Below, piece by piece: positions 8,738 to 16,929 of a stretch of DNA of 64,000 nucleotides (position 1 is the first letter of the stretch; the number at the start of each line of letters is the position of its first letter). The notes below the pieces were generated by a model. That model was not told the origin of the DNA. It saw nothing but the letters and a program-made list of their open reading frames with translations, and searched no databases. This DNA comes from Streptomyces klenkii (GTDB taxonomy: Bacteria > Actinomycetota > Actinomycetes > Streptomycetales > Streptomycetaceae). The position numbers and the translations under genes were made by a program. The stretch covers positions 62,001 to 126,000 of the forward strand of contig NZ_RBAM01000003.1 of the NCBI RefSeq assembly GCF_003626645.1. The letters are read 5' to 3'.

Positions 8738-9757
8738 ATGTCGACCCCGCGGATATCCCCGGCAGCAGCCTCAGCCGACGACCCGGCCTCGCCCCCGGCC
8801 TCGGCCTCGTCCTCAGCCGACCGGAAGGCGCGGCTGGCCGTCACCGTCTTCCCGCTGCTCGTGGTCGCGGCCGGGGCGCTGGGGCTCGCCGCGCCGTCGC
8901 ACTTCACGGGCTGGGCGCCGGCCGTGCCGTACCTGCTGGGCGTCGTGATGTTCACGATGGGCCTGACGCTGACCGGTGACGACTTCCGCGCGGTGGCCAA
9001 GCGGCCCTGGGCGGTCGGGCTCGGCCTCGTCGCCCACTACGTGATCATGCCGGGGCTGGGCTGGCTCATCGCCACGGCGCTGGGGCTGCCGCCGCAGCTG
9101 GCGGCCGGGGTGATCCTGGTGGGCTGCGCGCCGAGCGGGACGGCGTCGAACGTGGTCACGTACCTGGCGCGCGGGGACGTCGCGCTGTCGGTGTCCGTCG
9201 CCACCGTCTCGACGCTCGTCGCGCCGCTGGTCACACCGCCGTTGACGCTGCTGCTGGCGGACCGGTTCCTGGACGTGGACGCGGGCGCGATGTTCACCGA
9301 CATCCTCAAGACCGTGCTCGTGCCGGTGGTCGGCGGGGCGCTGGTGCGGATGGCGGCGGGGCGGCGGGTCGCCAAGGTGCTGGGTGTCCTGCCCTCGCTG
9401 TCGGCGCTGACGATCGCCGTGCTCGTCCTGATCGTGGTGTCGGGCAGCGCGGCGCGCATCAAGGACGCGGCGGCCCTCGTCCTCCTGGCCGTCGTCCTCC
9501 ACAACGGCCTCGGCCTGGCCCTCGGTTACGCGGCGGGCCGCGCGGCCCGCCTGGGCGGCCCGTCGAGCCGCGCGATGGCCTTCGAGGTCGGCATGCAGAA
9601 CTCGGGCCTGGCGGCGTCTCTGGCGACGGCCCACTTCAGCCCCGCGGCGGCGCTCCCGGCGGCGGTCTTCTCGGTGTGGCACAACGTGTCGGGCTCGGTG
9701 GTGGCGGCCGTCATGTCCCGCCGAGCCCCGAAACCGACGCCGCGCACCCCCGATTAG
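8738..9757 (+). CDS. Bile acid:sodium symporter (BASS) family transporter
   Basis: A 339-residue polytopic membrane protein after a Ser/Ala/Pro-rich N-tail of about 30 residues. About nine or ten hydrophobic segments follow. The BASS signature GCAPSGTASNVVTYLARGDVALSV and the later EVGMQNSGLAASLA segment mark the sodium- and substrate-binding core. The substrate is not predictable; bacterial members carry organic anions such as bile acids, pantoate or other carboxylates. TAAGGT at 8724-8729 lies eight bases before the ATG with no Shine-Dalgarno sequence between, so the mRNA may be leaderless. It starts 47 bp after cobC, but an own promoter is likely. Confidence 0.85.
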   Translation: MSTPRISPAAASADDPASPPASASSSADRKARLAVTVFPLLVVAAGALGLAAPSHFTGWAPAVPYLLGVVMFTMGLTLTGDDFRAVAKRPWAVGLGLVAHYVIMPGLGWLIATALGLPPQLAAGVILVGCAPSGTASNVVTYLARGDVALSVSVATVSTLVAPLVTPPLTLLLADRFLDVDAGAMFTDILKTVLVPVVGGALVRMAAGRRVAKVLGVLPSLSALTIAVLVLIVVSGSAARIKDAAALVLLAVVLHNGLGLALGYAAGRAARLGGPSSRAMAFEVGMQNSGLAASLATAHFSPAAALPAAVFSVWHNVSGSVVAAVMSRRAPKPTPRTPD

Positions 9758-9784
9758 ATCGACGCCGCGCAGCCCCGATCAGGC
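9735..9784 (+). repeat. 25-bp tandem duplication across the transporter stop codon
   Basis: The unit beginning CGACGCCGCGCACCCCCGAT (9735-9759) is repeated at 9760-9784 with 21 of 25 positions the same. The first unit contains the transporter's stop codon (TAG), so the second lies just outside the gene in the 40-bp gap before the convergent amidohydrolase. Confidence 0.7.
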
Positions 9785-9797
9785 CGCGCCGCGCGTC

Positions 9798-10898
9798 TCA
9801 GCGGATCACCCGCCCCCTGAGGATCACCCGGCTCGGGGAGCCCAGGACCCTCACGTCCGCCCGGGGGTCCGCGTCGTAGACGACGATGTCGGCCGGGGCG
9901 CCCTCTTCCAGGCCGGGGCGGCCCAGCCAAGCGCGGGCCGCCCACGTCGTGGCGGCGAGGGCGTCGACCGGCGGGAGGCCGGCCTTGACGAGCTCGGCGA
10001 CCTCCTGGCCGACGAGGCCGTGGGCGAGCGAGCCCCCCGCGTCCGTACCGACGAAAATCGGGATGCCCGCGTCGTACGCCGCCCGCACCGTGTCGTAGCG
10101 CCGCGCGTGCAGGCGCCGCATGTGGTCCGACCAGCGCGGGAACTTGGCCTCGCCGCCCTCCGCGAGCCGCGGGAACGTCGCGATGTTGACCAGCGTCGGC
10201 ACGATGGCGACGCCCCGCTCCGCGAACAGCGGAATCGTGTCCTCGGTGAGCCCGGTCGCGTGCTCGATGCAGTCGATCCCCGCCTCCACCAGCGGCGCCA
10301 GCGACTCCTCCGCGAAGCAGTGCGCCGTCACCCGCGCCCCCAGCCGGTGCGCCTCGGCGATCGCCGCCGCCACCTCTCCCCGCGGCCAGCAGGCGGACAG
10401 GTCACCGGTCTCGCGGTCGATCCAGTCGCCGACGAGCTTGACCCAGCCGTCGCCCCGCCGCGCCTCGCGCGCCACGTACGCGACGAGGTCCTCCGGTTCG
10501 ATCTCGTGCGCGTAGTTGCGGATGTACCGGCGCGTCCGGGCGATGTGCCGCCCGGCGCGGATGATCCGCGGCAGGTCCTCGCGGTCGTCGATCCAGCGCG
10601 TGTCGGAGGGCGAGCCGGCGTCCCGCAGGAGCAGGGCCCCCGCGTCCCGGTCGGTCAGCGCCTGCTTCTCGCTCGTGGACTCGTCGACCGGCCCGTGGGC
10701 GTCGAGCCCCACATGGCAGTGCGCGTCCACGAGGCCGGGCAGCGCCCACCCCTCGATCGTGGTGACGTCCCGCGCCCCCACCGGCCGTTCGAAGGTGATC
10801 CGGCCGTCGACGACCCACAGCTCGTCACGCACCCCGCCGTCCGGGTCCGCGCCGACGAGCACCCGCCCCTTGATGTGCAGCACACCACTGTCGCTCAT
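9798..10898 (-). CDS. Metal-dependent amidohydrolase
   Basis: A 366-residue amidohydrolase-superfamily enzyme with a TIM-barrel core. Visible features are the metal-binding entry motif PGLVDAHCHVGLDAHG, a Lys in WVKLVGDW, VTAHCFAEE, CIEHATGL and the catalytic-Asp region FVGTDAGGSLAHG, closing with GAPADIVVYDADP and a C-terminal beta-sandwich strand. These motifs fit the imidazolonepropionase/prolidase-like branch; the substrate is not predictable. The ATG at 10898 is chosen over one 11 codons upstream because TACAGT (10906-10911, minus strand) stands seven bases before it, a good -10 for a leaderless transcript. It is convergent with the transporter. Confidence 0.85.
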   Translation of the reverse strand: MSDSGVLHIKGRVLVGADPDGGVRDELWVVDGRITFERPVGARDVTTIEGWALPGLVDAHCHVGLDAHGPVDESTSEKQALTDRDAGALLLRDAGSPSDTRWIDDREDLPRIIRAGRHIARTRRYIRNYAHEIEPEDLVAYVAREARRGDGWVKLVGDWIDRETGDLSACWPRGEVAAAIAEAHRLGARVTAHCFAEESLAPLVEAGIDCIEHATGLTEDTIPLFAERGVAIVPTLVNIATFPRLAEGGEAKFPRWSDHMRRLHARRYDTVRAAYDAGIPIFVGTDAGGSLAHGLVGQEVAELVKAGLPPVDALAATTWAARAWLGRPGLEEGAPADIVVYDADPRADVRVLGSPSRVILRGRVIR

Positions 10899-11247
10899 GA
10901 ACCGCACTGTACGAGCCCGCTCCTCCCGCACGCCAAGGGGCTGCCGGCCCCGGGATACCGGCCGGCTCCGCCCGCACCCCGGGCAATTCCCCGGGACCCG
11001 CCTTTCCTATTCACGCAGACAACTCCCCGCGCATTCTCTTTCCCGCTTTCCCGCACCTTAAACGCAGCTTTTTTCTTACGTTTCCGCAAGGGAATTCATC
11101 CGCCCCGCAACCCCCTGTGACACACTCCACATCCCGCCCCTTTCACCCGGTTATTTCCGGGCAAACCGCCACGTATCACAGCCACCTCGCCCGCCCACGC
11201 GCCTCCGCGCGATAACACAACCACCCATCGCCGGGTAACCCGCACCC
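10899..11247. other. Intergenic region upstream of ectA
   Basis: No gene is supported here. It is visibly less GC-rich than its surroundings and includes the T-run in GCTTTTTTCTTACG (11067-11080). That run sits between AAACG (11060-11064) and CGTTT (11079-11083), which can pair weakly. The left end holds the amidohydrolase promoter and the right end leads into the ectoine promoter. Confidence 0.5.
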
Positions 11248-11279
11248 CCGATGCGATTTCCGATCCGCATCGGTAAATT
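11248..11279 (+). promoter_or_regulatory. ectABCD promoter with 26-bp palindrome
   Basis: CCGATGCG (11248-11255) and CGCATCGG (11266-11273) are perfect 8-bp inverted arms around ten bases. TAAATT follows directly at 11274-11279 and fits a -10 hexamer eight bases before the ectA ATG. A protein bound at the palindrome would cover the -35 region. The palindrome is seen directly; its role as an operator is inferred. Confidence 0.55.
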
Positions 11280-11287
11280 CCCTCCGC

Positions 11288-11872
11288 ATGACCGCCGCAC
11301 AAGCAGACCTTGCACGTGCCCACCCCGCCTCGCCCCGGGAATTCCCGGGAATTCCGGAGGACCTCACGCTCGACGCCCCGCGCGTCGACGACGGAGCCGC
11401 GATCTGGCGCATCGCCCGCGACTCGGGAACCCTGGACCTCAACTCCTCGTACAGCTACCTGCTGTGGTGCCGCGACTTCGCCGCCACCTCCGCCGTGGCA
11501 CGCCGCCCCGGCGACGGGGAGCCCGCGGGCTTCATCACCGGCTACATCCGCCCCGCCCGCCCCCGCACCCTGGTGGTCTGGCAGGTCGCCGTGGACCGCC
11601 CCCACCGCGGCCGCGGCCTCGCCGCCGGGCTGCTCGACGGCCTCGTCGCCCGCGTGGCCCGCGAGACGGGCGGCCTCGACGGGATCGAGACCACCATCAC
11701 GCCGGGCAACACCGCCTCCAACCGCCTCTTCGCCTCCTTCGCCGAGCGGCACGGCGCCACCGTCGAACGCGAAGTCCTCTTCCACGGCGGACTGTTCCCC
11801 GAGGACGGCCACGACCCGGAAGTGCTGCACCGCATCGGCCCCCTCGGGCCCCTCGGGCCCCTCACGCACTGA
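11288..11872 (+). CDS. ectA: L-2,4-diaminobutyric acid acetyltransferase
   Basis: A 194-residue GNAT-fold enzyme that acetylates L-2,4-diaminobutyrate, the second step of ectoine synthesis. The acetyl-CoA binding segment [20 protein letters not shown] is intact, with [20 protein letters not shown] before it and the family's [18 protein letters not shown] region after. The ATG has no Shine-Dalgarno sequence but a -10-like TAAATT at 11274, suggesting leaderless translation. The extreme C-terminus is encoded by a GGGCCCCTC direct repeat giving [10 protein letters not shown], which looks like slippage-derived extension. It is the first gene of ectABCD. Confidence 0.95.
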   Translation: MTAAQADLARAHPASPREFPGIPEDLTLDAPRVDDGAAIWRIARDSGTLDLNSSYSYLLWCRDFAATSAVARRPGDGEPAGFITGYIRPARPRTLVVWQVAVDRPHRGRGLAAGLLDGLVARVARETGGLDGIETTITPGNTASNRLFASFAERHGATVEREVLFHGGLFPEDGHDPEVLHRIGPLGPLGPLTH

Positions 11873-11889
11873 ACGCGCTCACCGACGGC

Positions 11890-11943
11890 ATCACACGCAC
11901 CGAGCGCATCGATCACACCGAACGCACCGATCGCATCGAACAG
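11890..11943 (+). repeat. Six degenerate 9-bp repeats between ectA and ectB
   Basis: Six consecutive 9-mers share the pattern A(T/C)CGANCRC: ATCACACGC, ACCGAGCGC, ATCGATCAC, ACCGAACGC, ACCGATCGC and ATCGAACAG. They fill the spacer up to the ectB ribosome-binding site (CAGGAG at 11941-11946). The ectB frame stays open through them, encoding TER/IDH-like triplets, but no start codon supports translation. Confidence 0.7.
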
Positions 11944-11952
11944 GAGCAGCCC

Positions 11953-13221
11953 ATGACCATCACCCCGCCCGCCCTCAGCGTCTTCGAAGCCCTCGAGTCG
12001 GAGGTCCGCAGCTACTGCCGCAGCTGGCCCGCGGTCTTCGACCGGGCCCAGGGCAGCCGGATGTACGACGAGGACGGCCACACGTACCTCGACTTCTTCG
12101 CCGGTGCCGGGGCGCTCAACTACGGCCACAACAATCCGGTCCTCAAACGCGCGCTGCTCGACTACATCGAACGCGACGGCGTCACCCACGGCCTGGACAT
12201 GGGGACCACCGCCAAGCGCGCCTTCCTGGAGGCCTTCCAGGACGTCGTGCTGCGCCCGCGCGACCTGCCGTACAAGGTGATGTTCCCCGGCCCGACGGGC
12301 ACCAACGCCGTCGAGGCCGCGCTCAAGCTGGCCCGCAAGGTCAAGGGCCGCGAGGCGATCGTGTCCTTCACCAACGCCTTCCACGGCATGTCGCTCGGCT
12401 CACTCGCCGTCACCGGCAACGCCTTCAAGCGGGCCGGCGCCGGCATCCCCCTCGTGCACGGCACGCCCATGCCGTTCGACCACTACCTCGACGACACGGT
12501 GCCGGACTTCCTGTGGTTCGAGCGGCTCCTCGCCGACCAGGGCTCGGGCCTGAACACCCCCGCCGCCGTCATCGTCGAGACGGTGCAGGGCGAGGGCGGC
12601 ATCAACGTCGCCCGCCCCGAGTGGCTGCGCGGGCTCGCCGCGCTGTGCGAGCGGCACGACATGCTGCTGATCGTCGACGACATCCAGATGGGCTGCGGCC
12701 GCACCGGCTCCTTCTTCTCCTTCGAGGAGGCGGGCATCACCCCGGACATCGTGACGCTGTCCAAGTCCATCGGCGGCTACGGCATGCCGATGTCGCTCAC
12801 CCTCTTCCGCCCCGAGCTCGACGTGTGGGAGCCGGGCGAGCACAACGGCACCTTCCGCGGCAACAACCCGTCCTTCGTGACCGCCGCCGCGGCGCTCGAC
12901 GCGTACTGGACCGACGGGCAGATGGAGAAGCAGACCCTCGCCCGCGGCGAGCAGGCCGAGGAGGCCCTGCGCGCCATCTGCGCCGAGCACCCGGGGCTCG
13001 GCGCGCGGTACCGGGGCCGCGGGCTGGTGTGGGGGCTGGAGTTCGCCGACAAGGCGCGGGCCTCGGCGATCTCCCGGCGCGCCTTCGAGCTGGGCCTGCT
13101 CGTGGAGACGTCCGGCCCGGAGGGCGAGGTCGTCAAGCTGCTGCCGGCGCTGACGATTTCGCCGGAGGAACTGGACGAGGGGCTGAGGATCCTGGCCCGC
13201 GCGGTCCGCGAAACGGCCTGA
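11953..13221 (+). CDS. ectB: Diaminobutyrate--2-oxoglutarate transaminase
   Basis: A 422-residue class III PLP aminotransferase that makes L-2,4-diaminobutyrate from aspartate semialdehyde, the entry step of ectoine synthesis. Visible features are [18 protein letters not shown], the PLP-phosphate region [45 protein letters not shown] and the Schiff-base Lys in [13 protein letters not shown]. Length is typical. The ATG at 11953 has CAGGAG at 11941-11946. It follows ectA by 80 bp that are almost wholly repeats and precedes ectC by 50 bp. Confidence 0.96.
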   Translation: MTITPPALSVFEALESEVRSYCRSWPAVFDRAQGSRMYDEDGHTYLDFFAGAGALNYGHNNPVLKRALLDYIERDGVTHGLDMGTTAKRAFLEAFQDVVLRPRDLPYKVMFPGPTGTNAVEAALKLARKVKGREAIVSFTNAFHGMSLGSLAVTGNAFKRAGAGIPLVHGTPMPFDHYLDDTVPDFLWFERLLADQGSGLNTPAAVIVETVQGEGGINVARPEWLRGLAALCERHDMLLIVDDIQMGCGRTGSFFSFEEAGITPDIVTLSKSIGGYGMPMSLTLFRPELDVWEPGEHNGTFRGNNPSFVTAAAALDAYWTDGQMEKQTLARGEQAEEALRAICAEHPGLGARYRGRGLVWGLEFADKARASAISRRAFELGLLVETSGPEGEVVKLLPALTISPEELDEGLRILARAVRETA

Positions 13222-13271
13222 CCGGCAAAGCACCGAGAAAGAAACCGGGAACGAACAGAAAGGCAACCATC

Positions 13272-13670
13272 ATGATCGTCCGCTCCCTCAAGGACATCGA
13301 AGGCACCGAACGGCACGTCAAGGCCCGCAGCGGTACGTGGGAGAGCAAGCGGATCGTCCTCGCCAAGGAGCGGGTCGGCTTCTCCCTGCACGAGACCGTC
13401 CTCTACGCCGGGACCGAGACGTCCATGTGGTACGCCAACCACATCGAGGCCGTGCTGTGCGTGGAGGGCGAGGCCGAGCTCACCGACGACGAGACCGGCG
13501 AGAAGCACTGGATCTCGCCCGGCACGATGTACCTGCTCGACGGCCACGAGCGGCACACCCTGCGGGTGAAGACGGACTTCCGCTGCGTGTGCGTCTTCAA
13601 CCCGCCGGTCACCGGGCGGGAGGACCACGACGAGAACGGCGTCTACCCGCTGCTGACCGAGGAGGGCTGA
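13272..13670 (+). CDS. ectC: L-ectoine synthase
   Basis: A 132-residue cupin that closes N-gamma-acetyl-diaminobutyrate to ectoine with loss of water. The family signatures [48 protein letters not shown] and [21 protein letters not shown] are intact, including the metal- and substrate-binding residues in the cupin barrel. Length is typical. AGAAAGG at 13256-13262 serves as ribosome-binding site. It lies three bases before ectD, so the two are co-translated. Confidence 0.97.
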   Translation: MIVRSLKDIEGTERHVKARSGTWESKRIVLAKERVGFSLHETVLYAGTETSMWYANHIEAVLCVEGEAELTDDETGEKHWISPGTMYLLDGHERHTLRVKTDFRCVCVFNPPVTGREDHDENGVYPLLTEEG

Positions 13671-13673
13671 ACC

Positions 13674-14570
13674 ATGGCCTCGGTCACCGACCTCTACCCC
13701 ACGCGCGGCACGCGCGAGGCCGCCGTACCGCGGCGGGACCCGGTGGTGTGGCCCTCCGGCTCCGGGGCCCCGGCCCCCGGGCCGGTCGGCGCGGCCGGCC
13801 TCGCGGACTACGAACGCGACGGCTTCCTCACCATGGACGAACTGATCACCCCGGAAGAAGTGGCCGCGCTGCGCGCCGAACTCGACCGGCTGATCGGCGA
13901 CCCGGCGGTGCGGGCCGACGAGAGAGCGGTCGTCGAACCGCACTCGCAGGACGTGCGGTCGGTGTTCGAGGTCCACCGGATCAGCGAGGTGTTCGCGGAG
14001 CTGGTGCGCGATCCGCGGATCGTGGGCCGGGCGCGGCAGATCCTCGGCTCCGACGTCTACGTCCACCAGTCGCGCGTCAACGTCAAACCGGGCTTCGGGG
14101 CCGCCGGGTTCTACTGGCACTCGGACTTCGAGACGTGGCACGCGGAGGACGGGCTGCCGCGGATGCGGACGGTGTCGGTGTCGATCGCGCTGACGGAGAA
14201 CCTCCCCACCAACGGCAGCCTGATGATCATGCCGGGGTCGCACCGGACGTTCCTGGGCTGCGCGGGGGTGACGCCGCGGGACAACTACAAGCGGTCCCTG
14301 CGGATGCAGGAGGCCGGCACGCCGTCGGACACGGCCCTCGCCGGGCTCGCGGAGCAGCACGGCATACGGCTCTTCACCGGCCCGGCCGGTTCGGCGACGT
14401 GGTTCGACTGCAACTGCATGCACGGTTCGGGCGACAACATCACGCCGTTCGCGCGGAGCAATGTGTTCATCGTCTTCAACAGCGTCGAGAACACGGCCAC
14501 CACCCCCTTCGCGGCCCCCGCCCCCCGCCCGGAGTTCATCGGAGCGCGCGACTTCACCCCGGTGAGGTAG
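13674..14570 (+). CDS. ectD: Ectoine 5-hydroxylase
   Basis: A 298-residue Fe(II)/2-oxoglutarate dioxygenase that hydroxylates ectoine to 5-hydroxyectoine. The iron triad is visible: H149 and D151 in FYWHSDFETWH and H250 in CNCMHGSGDN. The EctD signature segment around these (HQSRVNVKPGFGAAGF) is intact. GAGGAGG just upstream is a strong ribosome-binding site. Its presence means the strain can make hydroxyectoine as well as ectoine. It is the last gene of the operon, followed by a terminator hairpin. Confidence 0.96.
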   Translation: MASVTDLYPTRGTREAAVPRRDPVVWPSGSGAPAPGPVGAAGLADYERDGFLTMDELITPEEVAALRAELDRLIGDPAVRADERAVVEPHSQDVRSVFEVHRISEVFAELVRDPRIVGRARQILGSDVYVHQSRVNVKPGFGAAGFYWHSDFETWHAEDGLPRMRTVSVSIALTENLPTNGSLMIMPGSHRTFLGCAGVTPRDNYKRSLRMQEAGTPSDTALAGLAEQHGIRLFTGPAGSATWFDCNCMHGSGDNITPFARSNVFIVFNSVENTATTPFAAPAPRPEFIGARDFTPVR

Positions 14571-14575
14571 CGGCG

Positions 14576-14609
14576 GCCTCCGGCGGCGTGGGTGCACCCC
14601 GCCGGAGGC
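14576..14609. terminator. Bidirectional terminator hairpin between ectD and the convergent PLP gene
   Basis: GCCTCCGGCGG (14576-14586) pairs perfectly with CCGCCGGAGGC (14599-14609) around a 12-base loop. There is no long T-run on either strand, as is common in Streptomyces. It lies between the ectD stop and the convergent gene ending at 14626. Confidence 0.75.
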
Positions 14610-14625
14610 GGCCCGGCGGCGCGGC

Positions 14626-15693
14626 TTAGGAGAGTGCGGCCAGGGCCGCGTCCACGTCCGATGTGTCGTTGTAGATGTGGAACGCCACGCGCAGGCGGCC
14701 CGCGCGGGCGCCGGCCCGTACCCCCGCCGCCGAGAGGCGCCCCGTGGCGGCGCCCAGGCCGGAGACGGAGACGATGGCGGAGTCGTCCGCCGGCACCGGC
14801 CGGTGGCCGAGCCGGGCGAGGCCCTCGCGGAAGCGGCCCGCGAGGGCCCGGTCGTGCGCCGCGATCCGCTCCGGGCCGAGCTCCTCGATGATCCGGAGCC
14901 CGGCCAGCGCCCCGGCGAAGGGCAGGATGGCGGGGTTGTGGTCGTAGCGCCGCGCCGAGGAGGCGAGCTCGGTCACCGGCCCGTACGTGCTCGCCCAGGG
15001 GTCCTCCCCGGCCACCCACCCGGCGAAGACGGGGCTGAGGCCGCCCAGGTCCTCCGGCACGGTGAGAAAGGCCGTGCCGCGCGGCCCCATGAGCCACTTG
15101 TAGCCGACGCACACGGTGAAGTCGTACGCACCGGCATCCGTCGGCAGCCACCCCGCGGACTGGCTGATGTCCACGAGCGTCCGGGCCCCGCACGCGCGGG
15201 CGGCATCCCCGATCGCCCGCAGGTCGGCAAGGCGCCCGTCCGCGGACTGCACGGCGCTGACCGCCACGAGCGCCGTCCCGGGCCGGATCTCCGCGGCGAG
15301 CTTCTCCAAGGGGACGGTCCGGACGTGCAGGCCCGCCCGGACGTGGAACGGGTTGACCAGGGAGCTGAAGTCGCCCTCGGCGCACAGCACTTCCGCGCCG
15401 TCCGGAAGTGACTGGGCGACGAGGCCGCAGAAGACCGCGGCGGATCCGCCCGCGGCGACGCGCCGCGCGGGCACGCCCACCAGCCGGGCGAAGGCGCCGC
15501 GAACGGCGTCCACCACCGCGAAGTGGTCCTCGCTGCCGGCCCGTCCCCGGGCGGACGCCGTCGCGGACTCGTGCATGGCGGCGACGGCCGACGCGGGGAT
15601 CAGCCCCGCGGCGGCAGTGTTCAAGTAGACGGCTTCGGGCGCGAACTCCTCAGGCGCAAGGCTCTCGGCGCCCATTCCCACGATCATGCTCAT
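14626..15693 (-). CDS. Class V PLP-dependent aminotransferase-family protein
   Basis: A 355-residue fold-type I PLP enzyme. It starts YLNTAAAGLIPASAVAAM, typical of class V enzymes (cysteine desulfurase, isopenicillin N epimerase or kynureninase-like). The PLP Asp/Gln region TLVDISQSAGWLP and the Schiff-base Lys in VCVGYKWLMGPRGTAF follow. No active-site Cys loop typical of group II desulfurases is evident, so NifS-like sulfur mobilisation is not supported; the substrate is unknown. The ATG at 15693 is preferred over 15702 because AAGGA then sits nine bases upstream. It converges on ectD and diverges from the membrane gene at 15844. Confidence 0.75.
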   Translation of the reverse strand: MSMIVGMGAESLAPEEFAPEAVYLNTAAAGLIPASAVAAMHESATASARGRAGSEDHFAVVDAVRGAFARLVGVPARRVAAGGSAAVFCGLVAQSLPDGAEVLCAEGDFSSLVNPFHVRAGLHVRTVPLEKLAAEIRPGTALVAVSAVQSADGRLADLRAIGDAARACGARTLVDISQSAGWLPTDAGAYDFTVCVGYKWLMGPRGTAFLTVPEDLGGLSPVFAGWVAGEDPWASTYGPVTELASSARRYDHNPAILPFAGALAGLRIIEELGPERIAAHDRALAGRFREGLARLGHRPVPADDSAIVSVSGLGAATGRLSAAGVRAGARAGRLRVAFHIYNDTSDVDAALAALS

Positions 15694-15757
15694 CTCGTCC
15701 ATTCCTTCACTATGCGCGGCCGTGATCGCGCCGTCCACGGCCTCGGGGTGGACCCGA

Positions 15758-15788
15758 GGTGGAGACGCCGCTCCACCCTGCGGTGGAG
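15758..15788. promoter_or_regulatory. Alternating GGTGGAG/CTCCACC boxes in a divergent promoter region
   Basis: GGTGGAG (15758-15764), CTCCACC (15771-15777) and GGTGGAG (15782-15788) form two overlapping perfect inverted repeats that share the middle box. They lie between the divergent starts at 15693 and 15844 and look like an operator, or alternative hairpins. No binding protein can be named from the sequence. Confidence 0.5.
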
Positions 15789-15843
15789 GCGGTCCGCCGC
15801 TCAGGCCGATGCCCGGCCGCGCGCACGCCGGAACCCTGGTCCC

Positions 15844-16929
15844 ATGACCCGTACGACGACGCCCCTCCGGGACGACCACGCCACCAAGCGCCGCGCCCTC
15901 CGCGCGGTGGCCATCGCCGCCTGCCTGCCCTACCTCGGCCTCAAGGCCGCCTGGCTGTCGGGAAGTCACCTCGGCATTCCGGAGGGCAGCGTCCTGCTGG
16001 ATGCCGACCCGTGGCTGGCCGTGGCGAACGCCGTGACCGTACTGATGGACGCCGCCGTAGTGGTTCTCGCCCTGCTGCTGACGCGCCCGTGGGGCAGGCG
16101 CGTACCGGCGTGGCTGCTGCTCCTGCCGATGTGGGGCGCGGTGGGGCTGCTGACGCCCATCATGTACGGGTTTCCGGCGCAGTTGCTGGTCCGGGCGCTG
16201 GGCGGGAGCAACCCCACGGCCAGCGCCGGCGGCGGCGGGGAGCGGCCGTTCCTGGACGCGTGGGTGTTCGGGGTGGTGTACACGGGCTTCATCGTCCAGG
16301 GGCTGGCCCTGGGCGCCCTGTTCGTGCTGTACGCCCGCGACCGCTGGGGGCACCTGTGGCAGGGCGGCGTCGGTGAGCTGACGGATGCCGCCCCGGGCCG
16401 CGGGCAGCGTGCCGCGCTGACCGCGGCGGCGGCGCTGGCCGTCGTGCCCGGCGCGGTGCACCTGCTGTGGGCGTGCGGCCGGTCGGCGGGCCTGTCGCCG
16501 CAGATCGCCCGGGGGTACGGCGCCGACTCCGCGACCGTGGAGTCGGGCTACGTGCTCTACGCCGCCGCGACGGTCGCGGGCATCGCCCTGCTGCTCTCCG
16601 GCGCGAACAGGGGCAGCCGCCTGCCCCTGCGCGTGCCGCTGCTCCTCGCGGGCGTCGGCTCTGCCGCCTCGGCCGCGTGGGGCGGCTGGCAGTTGCTCGC
16701 GATGCTGACGTCGCTGGCCGCCGACGGCCGGGGGCCGACGGCGGCGATGGCGCTCACCTACGCTGTGCAGGTGATCACCGGCCTGCTGGTCCTCGGCGCG
16801 GGCGCGCGCTTCTTCGCCGTGCGCTCGGCGGCGCGTACGCCTGCGGCGCTTCCGTTCCCGGTTCCGGTCTCGGTTCCGCTTCCGGTTCCGGTTCCGGGGC
16901 GCACCGGCGCGGAGGCGTTCACCCCGTGA
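15844..16929 (+). CDS. Polytopic membrane protein of unknown function
   Basis: A 361-residue protein with about eight to ten hydrophobic segments (for example [21 protein letters not shown] and [18 protein letters not shown]). No family motif is recognised. The C-terminal tail is low complexity, encoded by GGTTCC-type direct repeats at 16851-16897 and translated as alternating Pro-Val and Pro-Leu pairs. It directly precedes a histidine kinase whose GTG start overlaps its stop (GTGA, 16926-16929), so it probably belongs to the same signalling operon and may help sense the signal. Confidence 0.7.
   Translation: MTRTTTPLRDDHATKRRALRAVAIAACLPYLGLKAAWLSGSHLGIPEGSVLLDADPWLAVANAVTVLMDAAVVVLALLLTRPWGRRVPAWLLLLPMWGAVGLLTPIMYGFPAQLLVRALGGSNPTASAGGGGERPFLDAWVFGVVYTGFIVQGLALGALFVLYARDRWGHLWQGGVGELTDAAPGRGQRAALTAAAALAVVPGAVHLLWACGRSAGLSPQIARGYGADSATVESGYVLYAAATVAGIALLLSGANRGSRLPLRVPLLLAGVGSAASAAWGGWQLLAMLTSLAADGRGPTAAMALTYAVQVITGLLVLGAGARFFAVRSAARTPAALPFPVPVSVPLPVPVPGRTGAEAFTP

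Noticed and set aside
11335..11357. GGGAATTCCCGGGAATTCC palindromic repeat near the ectA start
   Set aside because: It lies in coding sequence for REFPGIPED and is a simple two-unit repeat. A regulatory role cannot be separated from coding constraint.
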